This document shows, piece after piece, positions 7,943-16,598 of a DNA stretch of 64,000 bases. A program made the position numbers and the translations under genes. Below the pieces are notes generated by a model. That model was not told the origin of the DNA. It saw only the letters and a list, made by a program, of their open reading frames with translations, and made no database searches. Each line of letters begins with the position of its first letter. Position 1 is the stretch's first letter. The DNA is from Candidatus Sericytochromatia bacterium S15B-MN24 CBMW_12. Its GTDB lineage: Bacteria; Cyanobacteriota; Sericytochromatia; S15B-MN24; UBA4093. Location of the stretch: assembly GCA_002083825.1 (NCBI GenBank), contig DAZV01000045.1, forward strand, positions 20,461-84,460. The letters run 5' to 3'.

Positions 7943-8662
7943 ATGTCGATCCAGACAGCCAGCCTGATCAAAAGCTACCGGACCCGCCGGGTCGTCAACG
8001 ACGTCTCGATTCACGTCGATCGCGGCGAAGTCGTCGGCCTCCTGGGCCCCAACGGCGCCGGAAAGACCACCACCTTCTACATGGTGGTCGGCTTGGTCCG
8101 TCCCAACGGCGGCAAGATCACCCTGGACGGGGAGGATGTCTCGCACTTGCCGATGCACCTGCGCGCCCGCAAGGGTATCGGTTACCTGGCTCAAGAGCCG
8201 TCGGTCTTCCGGAAGTTGTCGGTCGAGGAGAACCTTCTCGCGGTCTGGGAGCTCCTGGGCATCTCGAAGAAGGATCAGAAGCTGCGTCTCGAGGAGCTGC
8301 TCGAGGAGTTTCACATCACCAAGATTCGCAAGTCCAAGGGCTCGCAGCTCTCGGGCGGCGAGCGCCGCCGGGTCGAAATCGCCCGCGCCATGGCCACCAA
8401 CCCCAGCTTCCTGCTCCTGGACGAGCCCTTCAGTGGTATCGACCCCCTGGCTATCTCGGACATTCAAAGGATGATCCGCCAGCTCAAGACCCGCAACCTG
8501 GGCATTCTTATCACCGACCACAACGTGAGGGACACCCTCGCCATCACCGACCGCGCCTACATCCTCTCGGAAGGTCGGATCGTCGAGGCGGGTGATTCCC
8601 AGCATATCGCCAACTCCGAGATCGCCCGCAAGTTCTACCTGGGAGAAGAATTCTCGCTGTGA
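7943..8662 (+). CDS. lptB: LPS export ABC ATPase LptB
   Basis: A 239-residue complete ABC ATPase, the usual LptB length. Walker A GPNGAGKTT (about 34-42), Q-loop YLAQEPSVFRKLSVEEN, signature LSGGERRRVEIARA, Walker B FLLLDEPFSGIDPLA and switch LITDHNVRDTL are all present. The FSGIDP and DHNVR wording is specific to LptB. It powers LPS extraction from the outer leaflet of the inner membrane with LptF-type permeases. It starts six bases after lptA and its stop overlaps the GTG of lptF (GTGA at 8659). Confidence 0.95.
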   Translation: MSIQTASLIKSYRTRRVVNDVSIHVDRGEVVGLLGPNGAGKTTTFYMVVGLVRPNGGKITLDGEDVSHLPMHLRARKGIGYLAQEPSVFRKLSVEENLLAVWELLGISKKDQKLRLEELLEEFHITKIRKSKGSQLSGGERRRVEIARAMATNPSFLLLDEPFSGIDPLAISDIQRMIRQLKTRNLGILITDHNVRDTLAITDRAYILSEGRIVEAGDSQHIANSEIARKFYLGEEFSL

Positions 8663-9804
8663 ACACGGCCATTCCTCCGGAAGAGAAGGACTCGGGAGGC
8701 TTCCGCTTCCTGTCGATCATCGATCGCTACTTGATCATCGAGATGCTTGGCCCCTTCTTTTTCGGGGTCGCGGCCTTCACGGCGATTATGACGGCGACCT
8801 CGGTCCTCTTCAACTTGATCACCATGATGGTTCGCTTCGGTCTGCCGCTGAGCGTCGTGCTCGAGGTCCTGGCCTTACGCTTGCCTGAAATGGCCTTCTA
8901 CACCTTCCCGATGTCCATGCTGCTGGCCAGCCTGCTGGCTTTCGGGCGGCTCTCGGGGGACTCGGAGATCACGGCGCTCAAGGCCTGCGGGGTTTCGCTT
9001 TTCCGCATCATGGCGCCGGTGGTTGTGGTCAGCCTGATGATCAGCGGGGCGACGGTCGCCCTCAACGAGTTCGTCGTGCCGCATGCCGACTGGGCGGCCA
9101 AGAACATCCTCTACGAGGCTCAGAACAAGCGGAAGATGCCGACGGCCCGGGATAACGTCTTCTACCAGGAGATGGAGGAAGGTCGCCTCAAGCGCTTCTT
9201 CTACGCGCGGAGCTTCGACGGTCAGGCCATGCGCGGGGTGCTGGTGCAGGAGTTCGAGGGCGATCGCCTGGATCGGATCATCCGCGCGGATCATGCCGAG
9301 TGGAAGCCGGGAGGCTGGACCTTCTTCGACGGCGAGATGTACCAGACCGGGGAGAACGGCGAGTATCGTTTCTTCGTGCGCTTCAAGGAGCAGGTCGTCG
9401 CGCTCAAGGAGTCGTTGCTGACCCTGAGCCAGGAGCAGCGGGCTCCCACCGAGATGAACATCCGGGAGCTGTCCCAGCACATCGGCCTCTTGAAGTCGTC
9501 AGGGCAACATGGCGGGACGATCAACGAGCTGGAAGTACAGCTTCACCAGAAGCTCTCGGTTCCGTTCGCGAGCTTGATCTTCATGATGGTGGGCGCACCG
9601 CTCGGCCTGCGTCCCAACCGGAGCTCCTCGAGCATCGGGCTGGGGCTGAGCATCCTGATCATCTTCGTCTACTACATCATCATGTTCATCTTCATGGCCA
9701 TGGGGCAGGCCGGCCACTTGGTTCCCTGGCTCGCGGCCTGGATGCCCAACCTGATAGGCGCCGCCGTCGGAGGCGCCCTCATCGCCCAGAAAGCCCGCTC
9801 ATAA
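8659..9804 (+). CDS. lptF: LPS export permease LptF/LptG (YjgP/YjgQ family)
   Basis: A 381-residue permease. An N-terminal hydrophobic pair (about 25-95) and a third helix around 115-135 (MAPVVVVSLMISGATVALNE) are followed by a periplasmic jellyroll of about 160 residues. A C-terminal trio of helices follows (LSVPFASLIFMMVGAPLGL, GLSILIIFVYYIIMFIF, NLIGAAVGGALIAQ). This is the LptF/LptG topology. Only one permease gene is in the operon. Either it forms a homodimer with LptB or the partner is elsewhere; a single LptF/G permease is usual in Cyanobacteria. The start is GTG overlapping the lptB stop. Confidence 0.88.
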   Translation: MNTAIPPEEKDSGGFRFLSIIDRYLIIEMLGPFFFGVAAFTAIMTATSVLFNLITMMVRFGLPLSVVLEVLALRLPEMAFYTFPMSMLLASLLAFGRLSGDSEITALKACGVSLFRIMAPVVVVSLMISGATVALNEFVVPHADWAAKNILYEAQNKRKMPTARDNVFYQEMEEGRLKRFFYARSFDGQAMRGVLVQEFEGDRLDRIIRADHAEWKPGGWTFFDGEMYQTGENGEYRFFVRFKEQVVALKESLLTLSQEQRAPTEMNIRELSQHIGLLKSSGQHGGTINELEVQLHQKLSVPFASLIFMMVGAPLGLRPNRSSSSIGLGLSILIIFVYYIIMFIFMAMGQAGHLVPWLAAWMPNLIGAAVGGALIAQKARS

Positions 9805-9810
9805 TATCTT

Positions 9811-9960
9811 CCGCAAATCCGTCCCCCCTCGACGGGGGGACTACAGGGGGGTGTTAGCCGGCGAAGCCATGGCCCCTAATCTTCCGCTAATCCGCCCCCC
9901 TCGATGGGGGGCTACGGGGGGTGTTCGCCGGCGAAGCCATGGCGTTCCTTATTACTTATT
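9811..9960 (+). repeat. dispersed repeat, two tandem modules
   Basis: Just after lptF, two consecutive copies of the C6-TCGAyGGGGGG / G6 / CCGGCGAAGCCATGG module (about 9820-9872 and 9892-9942) are joined by CTAATCTTCCGCTAATCC. The second copy continues into CGTTCCTTATT. Closely related copies occur at 2141-2206 and 18966-19140. Confidence 0.8.
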
Positions 9961-10060
9961 ATTTCTGAATCACTATGGGGAGAGATAAGGAACCTGGGAT
10001 CAGTAACACCCCCCCCTGCCCCCCCCCGTCGAGGGGGGGATTTAGGGGGATGAGCGCCCG
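9944..10060 (+). repeat. right half of the dispersed repeat with internal inverted repeat
   Basis: GTTCCTTAT (9944-9952) and ATAAGGAAC (9985-9993) are perfect 9-base inverted repeats around an AT-rich core. They are followed by CCTGGGATCAGTAACACC, long C runs and GTCGAGGGGGGG. The same order and spacing recur at 19139-19188. The layout resembles a small non-autonomous (MITE-like or REP-like) element; no transposase is present. Confidence 0.7.
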
Positions 10061-10120
10061 CGGCTAAAGGCTATGAAATGCGGCTAAAGGCTATGAAACG
10101 CGGCTAAAGGCTATGAATGG
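10061..10120 (+). repeat. three tandem 20-base repeats
   Basis: Three tandem units of CGGCTAAAGGCTATGAAATG with one to three changes each, at the right edge of the dispersed repeat complex. The related GCGGCTAAAGACTATGTACG occurs in the copy at 19017-19035 and again at 19108-19126. Confidence 0.8.
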
Positions 10121-10224
10121 CGTAGCCATGGCGTTCCTTAGAAAAAGAAGATCCCGACCCCCGCGCTGAACACCCCTCACCCCCCGCATCGACTCGCCCC
10201 GACGGGAAAGCCCCCCGGGCTTTG

Positions 10225-10233
10225 TGTTATGAT
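10225..10233 (+). promoter_or_regulatory. extended -10 promoter of ahcY
   Basis: TGTTATGAT fits a TGn-extended -10. It lies about 70 bases before the TTG start and overlaps a small aaagccc/gggcttt hairpin at 10207-10223. No convincing -35 and no SAH riboswitch consensus is visible in the leader. Confidence 0.5.
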
Positions 10234-10303
10234 CCAGGGATTCGTACGGTTTTGCCCGCCATCCGCATCAGGACGCCCATCCACCCATCCAAAGGAGAAC
10301 GCA

Positions 10304-11611
<1,308 letters not shown>

Positions 11612-11619
11612 ACAAACGT

Positions 11620-11647
11620 CGAAGGCTCCGGATTTCCGGAGCCTTCG
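11620..11647 (+). terminator. terminator after ahcY
   Basis: Twelve-base perfect arms (cgaaggctccgg) around ATTT, nine bases after the stop; no long T tract follows. Confidence 0.6.
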
Positions 11648-11657
11648 CATCCCAGAG

Positions 11658-11700
11658 AGTCCCCCCGTTTCCAGCGCTTGCCGCCGGAAACGGGGGGACT
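11658..11700. terminator. second hairpin after ahcY
   Basis: Perfect 15-base arms (agtccccccgtttcc) with a 13-base loop, directly downstream of the first hairpin. It may serve as a back-up terminator for ahcY or as a terminator for the small minus-strand gene at 11776-11883. Confidence 0.5.
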
Positions 11701-11775
11701 CGATTCTTGGGAGCGGAGTGTGTTGACATGAAAAGGGTTAAGGATTATTGTGTTGATTGTCGGGTGGCTGTTCGC

Positions 11776-11883
11776 TCAGATCCGTTCGAGCAGGAACAGG
11801 GAAACCTGGAGTGCCGTGGCCACCAGCACCGCGAGAATCATGCAGAGCCCCCTATCGGCGGGGGTAGTGATTGTTCCCTTCAC
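11776..11883 (-). CDS. 35-residue single-pass membrane peptide
   Basis: A tiny reading frame with a strong ribosome site: gaggagg five bases before a GTG start. The product has a polar N-terminus with one Cys (MKGTITTPADRGLC), then a 16-residue hydrophobic helix (MILAVLVATALQVSLF) and a short LLERI end. The combination of an ideal Shine-Dalgarno, a clean hydrophobic segment and otherwise empty intergenic DNA supports translation. It resembles regulatory or complex-stabilising micro-membrane proteins in size, but no family (for example KdpF) matches clearly. It is transcribed towards the ahcY hairpins. Confidence 0.45.
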   Translation of the reverse strand: MKGTITTPADRGLCMILAVLVATALQVSLFLLERI

Positions 11884-12104
11884 GGGGTCCTCCTCAGCCT
11901 GACGTCCTTGATTGAAGAAGATCTAGGGACTTCCTCGGGACTTTCCGGAAGGCATGAACGCCAGCCATGCCTCGATTTATTTAGTTTAGCCAGGCCATGA
12001 TTAGCGGGAATGAATTCTATGTTGGAGTTTGATTAATTCCGGCGAGGTTTCCTGGATTTCGAAGGACATTATTAAAGAGGCGTTTGTCTTTCTTGGAGAA
12101 GCTG

Positions 12105-13142
12105 ATGATGCAACCCCTTATTCCTCGGAACGGGACGGCCCCCCTTCAGCCTGCGCAGACCACCCAGTGGTCTACGAGCTGGAATCCTGCTCCGACGGTC
12201 CCCCCGCAGGCGGGGGGAGGACAAACCCAAAATACGCCGACTCTGCCGGGGGACGCCGCTCGAGGCCTCGACGGCAGGCCCGTTCTTGATGCCGCCGCCC
12301 AAGCTGGGGTCCCTGAGGGGCGCCGTTTCACCCTGCCAGCGCCCCCCCGGGTGGATGTCCCCGCTGCGGTGGTTCCCAATGTCCAGCTCAGCGGTAGCAC
12401 CGAGAACCGGATTGCGGCGCTGACGCGGGTTCAAGACGGGCAGATCGCGGCGATCGCCAGCGGCCTGAGGGGATTGGGCTTCATCATCGATCCCAGCAAG
12501 TCCTCGATCGGGCTGAGCGGGACGCAGCAGTTCTACGCCGACGTCACGGGCGTCCTGATAGGCGCCGAGGAGGGCGTGAAGCGCTCGCCTGAGTACCAGC
12601 TCTTCCACCAGCTCTACGCGAGCATGCCGAGCAACCTGACGGACCAGCAGCTTCAGCAGCTGCAGGGCACGTGGGGCCGGATGCGGGGCTTCTCGCAGCT
12701 GGTGGCCGAGATCAACACCCGGCGGGTCCAGATCTCGGCGGCCCGGGCGGCCAACGACGGTGCGACGGTGCGGCGGCTGGAGTCGGAGATCGCGGTGATC
12801 ACGCAGCGTCAGCAGAGCGGGATCGGCGGCCTGGCGCGGGAGCTTCAGGCGCTGGGCTTCAGCGTCGATTCGAGCAAGATCTCGAACGGCCTGACCGGGA
12901 CGCAGCAGTTCTACAATGATCTCGCCGGCATCCTGGTAGGCGCTGAGGACGAGATCAAGCGGAATCCGGCTTTCAACGATCTCAGGCAGCTCTACGCGAG
13001 CATGCCGAGTACCTTGACCGACCAGCAGCTGGGGCAGCTTCGGGGGGTCTGGGCGCAGATCCGGGGTTTCTACCCGATCTCGTCTCAGATCAACGGCTTG
13101 CGGGTGCAACTGGTACGGGAGAGGGCCGCCGCTAATCGCTAG
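12105..13142 (+). CDS. duplicated-domain protein of unknown function
   Basis: A 345-residue protein. Residues 1-100 are Pro/Gln/Ala-rich and disordered (includes TTQWSTSWNPAPT). Two copies of a domain of about 95 residues follow, at about 116-212 and 241-338. They share LxxLGFxxDxSKxSxGL, GTQQFYxD, LxGAExxxKRxPxF and LYASMPSxLTDQQLxQLxG. A charged coiled segment separates them. There is no signal peptide, membrane helix or known family. ATG 12105 or 12108 is chosen because ggagaa precedes it. The N-terminal composition resembles the VWD-like protein at 21097. The gene is convergent with the GNAT gene and ends in a 21-base tandem duplication. Confidence 0.6.
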   Translation: MMQPLIPRNGTAPLQPAQTTQWSTSWNPAPTVPPQAGGGQTQNTPTLPGDAARGLDGRPVLDAAAQAGVPEGRRFTLPAPPRVDVPAAVVPNVQLSGSTENRIAALTRVQDGQIAAIASGLRGLGFIIDPSKSSIGLSGTQQFYADVTGVLIGAEEGVKRSPEYQLFHQLYASMPSNLTDQQLQQLQGTWGRMRGFSQLVAEINTRRVQISAARAANDGATVRRLESEIAVITQRQQSGIGGLARELQALGFSVDSSKISNGLTGTQQFYNDLAGILVGAEDEIKRNPAFNDLRQLYASMPSTLTDQQLGQLRGVWAQIRGFYPISSQINGLRVQLVRERAAANR

Positions 13143-13166
13143 AGCGCCGCTGCTAATCGCTAGAGT
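13125..13166. repeat. 21-base tandem duplication across a stop codon
   Basis: Two 21-base units (GCCGCCGCTAATCGCTAGAG followed by C or T), 13125-13145 and 13146-13166, differ at two positions. The TAG in the first is the stop of the duplicated-domain gene. The CTA in the second forms the stop of the convergent GNAT gene. Confidence 0.85.
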
Positions 13167-13969
13167 GCGATTTCCATCTCGGCATAGCGCTCGGCGATGA
13201 TGCATCCCAGTGATTGCAAGACGTCAAAGAGTTCGGAATCGTCGGGTTCATTGAGCAGCCGCACGGGCTGTCCCGGGAACCTGCCGGCGAGTTCTTCCCA
13301 GAGGCTCAGCACGTTCTCGCGGTAAGACGGGCCTGGCGTCGCGGAGAGATCGAGAATTCGAACGCCCCCCGGCATGGGCAGGTAAAGCAGGTAGTTCGGA
13401 CCCTGCCCGAACCAGGAGGCTTCCCAGGCGAAATTCAAGCAAGAGCCGGGCTCTCGCTGCCAGGCGGAGTCTCGGCCTTCGGGCCATGCCGGCGGATTCA
13501 GGGCCAACGACCAGTCGAAATCGACGGAACGGGGCGCCGCCAGTGAAAGCATCCCCTCGAAGGAAGACAGCGTGCGCCGAACTCGGAACCCACAGCCCTC
13601 GTAAAGGCCGCGGGCCTCATGGTTTTCCGCCAGGACTTCGAGCCGGACGGTCCGGGCTCCGGCTTCGCGGAGGCGATTGAGCTGGGCGTCGAGGAGGACC
13701 CGGCCGAGACCGCGCCGCCGGAAGTCGGGGTGGATGCCGAAGGTGGTGATCCAGGAGCGATCGCCCCGGAGGGCGCCGAGGCTGATGCCGGCAGGCTTAT
13801 CGTCCACGCGCAGCAGGAGCGAGGTCTCGGCGGGAATGTCCCAGAGCGTCATCCAGCGCTGGAGCATGGGCGGGCTCCAGTCGATGGGTTCCCGGGAGGC
13901 CTGGAAGGCGGGATTGCAGGCGAGAAGGGCCTCGGCGAGCGAGGCTTCCGACAGGGGCAGGATCTGCAT
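13160..13969 (-). CDS. GNAT family N-acetyltransferase
   Basis: A 269-residue protein with an N-terminal GNAT domain (about 1-150). The acetyl-CoA-binding motif A is ITTFGIHPDFRRRGLGRVLLDA (Q/R-x-x-G-x-G/A form), followed by ARTVRLEVLAENHEARGLYEGCGF. Residues about 160-269 form a second, more divergent half with a GNAT-like layout, so it may be a tandem-GNAT protein. The substrate is unknown. The ATG lies two bases after the hflX stop, with aggatct as ribosome site inside the end of hflX, so the two genes form an operon. Confidence 0.8.
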   Translation of the reverse strand: MQILPLSEASLAEALLACNPAFQASREPIDWSPPMLQRWMTLWDIPAETSLLLRVDDKPAGISLGALRGDRSWITTFGIHPDFRRRGLGRVLLDAQLNRLREAGARTVRLEVLAENHEARGLYEGCGFRVRRTLSSFEGMLSLAAPRSVDFDWSLALNPPAWPEGRDSAWQREPGSCLNFAWEASWFGQGPNYLLYLPMPGGVRILDLSATPGPSYRENVLSLWEELAGRFPGQPVRLLNEPDDSELFDVLQSLGCIIAERYAEMEIAL

Positions 13970-13971
13970 GG

Positions 13972-15249
13972 TTAGATCCTTTGGATGCCGGGAGCGGTCG
14001 ATTCGATCCGTGCCAGGTTCGCTGGTGAGATCTTGACCTTGACGATCACGCCTTCGGGCTCGTACTGGGTGTCGAGGACGGCCCCGGATTGATGAAGCAG
14101 GGTCATGGCCTTGCCGTCCGTGTGGGGCAGCAGGAGGGTCACCGTGAGGAAGGCTTGCTCCTGGTGGTGCTGGATGGCTTGGAGGAGATCGCCGAGGCCA
14201 TCGCCGGTCTTGGCCGAGACGAAGGCCTTTTCGGTGTCCATGGCCCGGAGGCGATCGAGAAGTCCCGGTTCGGGGAGGGCGTCGATCTTGTTGTAGACCA
14301 GGATGGTGGGCTTGCCGGTGATTCCGAGCTCCGTGAGCACGGCTTCGGTGGCTGCGATCTGGGCTTCGAACTCGGCGTGGGAGGTGTCCACCACGTGGAG
14401 CAGCAGGTCGGCGTCCACGACCTCGTCGAGGGTGGAGCGGAAGGAGGCCACCAACTGGTGGGGGAGCTTCCGGATGAAGCCGACGGTGTCGGCCATGACG
14501 ACCTCGGTGCCGTTGGGAAGCGAGAGCTGCCGCATGGTGGTGTCGAGGGTGGCGAAGAGCTTGTTTTCGGCGAGCACTCCAGCGGCGGTGAGGGCGTTCA
14601 TGAGGGTGGACTTGCCGGCGTTGGTGTAGCCGACCAGAGAGATCTTGTAGACGTCCTCGCGGCCTTTTCGGCGGACGGAGGCCTGCAGGGCGATTTCGAG
14701 CAGCTCCTTGCGCAGCTCGGACATGCGGGTCTTGACCATCCGCTTGTCCATTTCGAGCTGGGTTTCGCCCTCGCCCTTCATGTTGACGCCGCCGCCGCGC
14801 TGCTTGGTGAAGTGGCTCCACATGCCGGTCAGGCGCGGCAAGGTGTACTGAAGCTGGGCGAGTTCGACCTGGGTCTTGGCCATGCGGGTTCGGGCGTGGC
14901 GGGAGAAGATGTCGAGGATCAGGCCGGTCCGGTCGGTGACGGGCTTGCCGATGATCTTTTCCAGATTGCGCTGCTGGGCGGGGGATAGTTCATCGTCGAA
15001 GAGGATGACCGAGGCCTCGAGGGCGACGGCTGCCAGGTGGACTTCCTCCACTTTTCCGGAACCGATGTAGGTCGCGGGATCAGGCGAGCGCCGATCCTGG
15101 ATCACGGTCTCGACCACCTCGATCCCCGCTGTTTCGGCCAGCTGGGCGAGTTCGCTGAGGTGCTCCTCGACATCGCGCTTGGAGACCCTGCCGGAGGCGA
15201 CGCCGACGGCGATCGCCTTGGGGAGGGACGTATCTGTATTTTCCAGCAT
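13972..15249 (-). CDS. hflX: ribosome-associated GTPase HflX
   Basis: A 425-residue HflX GTPase, which binds the 50S/70S ribosome and splits stalled or heat-damaged ribosomes. The N-terminal HflX domain shows DPATYIGSGKVEE, FDDELSPAQQRNLE, DRTGLILDIFSRHARTRMAK and the glycine-rich GGGVNMKGEGETQLE. The G domain carries G1 GYTNAGKST, G3 DTVGFIRKLPHQL and G4 NKID, with SAK for G5. ATG 15249 with aaaggaag is favoured over an in-frame start 21 bases upstream. An extended -10 lies just upstream and the GNAT gene follows. Confidence 0.95.
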   Translation of the reverse strand: MLENTDTSLPKAIAVGVASGRVSKRDVEEHLSELAQLAETAGIEVVETVIQDRRSPDPATYIGSGKVEEVHLAAVALEASVILFDDELSPAQQRNLEKIIGKPVTDRTGLILDIFSRHARTRMAKTQVELAQLQYTLPRLTGMWSHFTKQRGGGVNMKGEGETQLEMDKRMVKTRMSELRKELLEIALQASVRRKGREDVYKISLVGYTNAGKSTLMNALTAAGVLAENKLFATLDTTMRQLSLPNGTEVVMADTVGFIRKLPHQLVASFRSTLDEVVDADLLLHVVDTSHAEFEAQIAATEAVLTELGITGKPTILVYNKIDALPEPGLLDRLRAMDTEKAFVSAKTGDGLGDLLQAIQHHQEQAFLTVTLLLPHTDGKAMTLLHQSGAVLDTQYEPEGVIVKVKISPANLARIESTAPGIQRI

Positions 15250-15276
15250 GCACGCTTCCTTTCGATCCAACCCCTG

Positions 15277-15285
15277 ATGATACCA
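15277..15285 (-). promoter_or_regulatory. extended -10 promoter of hflX
   Basis: On the minus strand this reads TGGTATCAT, a TGn-extended -10 with TATCAT, 28 bases before the hflX ATG. It matches the form seen before lptC and ahcY; no -35 is evident. Confidence 0.5.
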
Positions 15286-15443
15286 GAAAGCTCGCGTTGC
15301 TGCTCCAAAGCCCGCGATGCTGGCGCCACGTTTTTAACCTGCCGACTTCCCAAGCTTAACTGCTCAATAAGAAATTTCCGCTTCGTGGGTTCGATAACTC
15401 GGTAGAGGTTGTTAGAGCCTTTTCGCTCACGAGGAGGGATCCC

Positions 15444-16487
15444 ATGGCAAGTCGGAAGTTCGGAATCGCGTTGGCCCTGTTCGGTGCCCTCATGGCTGCC
15501 GGCTGCGGTGCGGACTACCAGCTGGCGCCCCTCAAGGCGAAGTCGGCCCTTGGAACCTCGATCGTCGATCAGACCGGGGCTGTCCAGATCCAGATGCGCA
15601 ACCCCTACCAACTTCAGGCCACCCTCGCGCAGGTCAAGTTCGTCTCCTTCACGCTGGAGGGCCCCAAGGTCCCCAAGCGGATCCAGACGCTGGCCTTCAC
15701 CACGCAGAACGTCACCTTCGATCAGCTCCCCGCCGGCGCCCTGAAACTCACGGTCGAGGCTCAGGACGAGGCCAAGGCTAGCCTCGGGTCCTCGAGCCAG
15801 GACCTGATCATCGAACCCGGCAAGGTCACCACCGCCCCGGTCAAGATCACGCTCGCTCCCGAGCTGACCGGTGGCATCGCGATCGATCTCGACATCGTCG
15901 AGGCGGGTTCCGATCCCCTTCCGACCCCGACCCCGACCCCCGTTCCGACTCCCACCCCGGGCCTGCCGCCGGCGACGTCCTGGCAGGACGGCTTCGATAG
16001 CCTCTGGGGCCTCGATAACTGGACCACCGCCTACACCAAGGGAACCTACAGCACGGTAACGACGCCTACCACCAACTGGAGCCTCTCGGCATCCGCGGCC
16101 CACGCCGGCTCCTACGGCGCAACCCCCGGCGGCCATCAAGGCCAGGTCGCCGATCCCGGCACCTACTCCATGACCCTCGCCGCGGGCATCGACGCCTCGC
16201 GCTTCGCCAACCCCACGCTCCGCTTCGATGTTCGCAACTTCTTCCCCAAGAGCTACTTCAAGTCGTCCACCTTCGCGGTCGAAGCTTCGAACGACGGCTG
16301 GAACTGGACGAAGGTCTATGAACTGACCGAAGAGACTCGCGATTGGAATGCCGTCGAGGTGAGCTTGGCTCAGTTCAAGGCCCCGGGCCTGAAGGTACGC
16401 TTCGTCTTCGGATACGCCGCGCTGTTCTCGGGGGCCACCCCGCTGGCGGCCCCGCACGTGGACAACGTCGTCATCGGCGAAAAGTAA
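15444..16487 (+). CDS. lipoprotein with C-terminal jellyroll-like domain
   Basis: A 347-residue predicted lipoprotein. The signal ends in the lipobox AAGC (about residue 20). An N-terminal beta-sandwich domain (about 25-150) precedes a Pro-Thr linker (PTPTPTPVPTPTPG). A C-terminal domain (about 175-347) begins WQDGFDSLWGLDNWT and contains paired W/D strands (FAVEASNDGWNWTKVYEL, DWNAVEVSLAQF, LKVRFVFGYA), as in jellyroll or MAM/discoidin-like surface modules. ATG 15444 follows gaggaggga. Sugar or surface binding is plausible but only inferred. A strong terminator follows. Confidence 0.6.
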   Translation: MASRKFGIALALFGALMAAGCGADYQLAPLKAKSALGTSIVDQTGAVQIQMRNPYQLQATLAQVKFVSFTLEGPKVPKRIQTLAFTTQNVTFDQLPAGALKLTVEAQDEAKASLGSSSQDLIIEPGKVTTAPVKITLAPELTGGIAIDLDIVEAGSDPLPTPTPTPVPTPTPGLPPATSWQDGFDSLWGLDNWTTAYTKGTYSTVTTPTTNWSLSASAAHAGSYGATPGGHQGQVADPGTYSMTLAAGIDASRFANPTLRFDVRNFFPKSYFKSSTFAVEASNDGWNWTKVYELTEETRDWNAVEVSLAQFKAPGLKVRFVFGYAALFSGATPLAAPHVDNVVIGEK

Positions 16488-16493
16488 CGTAGA

Positions 16494-16533
16494 AAAAGCG
16501 CCCCTCGGTCCAATCGGGCCGAGGGGCGCTTTT
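16494..16533 (+). terminator. terminator after the lipoprotein gene
   Basis: Fifteen-base perfect arms (aaaagcgcccctcgg) with T4 on the plus strand and A-rich start, so it can work in both directions between the convergent lipoprotein and Cys-cluster genes. Confidence 0.85.
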
Positions 16534-16558
16534 CATGTGGGCGCTATTTTTTAGGGAC

Positions 16559-16598
16559 TATTTTCGGGGTTGGCCGAGACCTTTGGGGATTAGCCGAG
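16559..16598. repeat. imperfect 20-base duplication at a stop codon
   Basis: TATTTTCGGGGTTGGCCGAG and ACCTTTGGGGATTAGCCGAG are adjacent and match at 14 of 20 positions. The second holds the stop codon (TTA) of the minus-strand Cys-cluster gene. Confidence 0.5.

Noticed and set aside
10061..10120. CRISPR-like short repeats
   Set aside because: The 20-base units are directly adjacent without spacers; simple tandem repeat.
10141..10303. SAH riboswitch before ahcY
   Set aside because: The expected conserved core and pseudoknot are not visible; only a small hairpin over the promoter is found.
13970..14821. A long N-terminal extension of the GNAT gene through hflX
   Set aside because: It is Arg/Pro/His-rich out-of-frame hflX sequence. 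The true start at 13969 has its own ribosome site.
15380..15410. tRNA-like T-arm sequence (GGTTCGATAACTC)
   Set aside because: No acceptor stem, D arm or anticodon arm can be folded around it.
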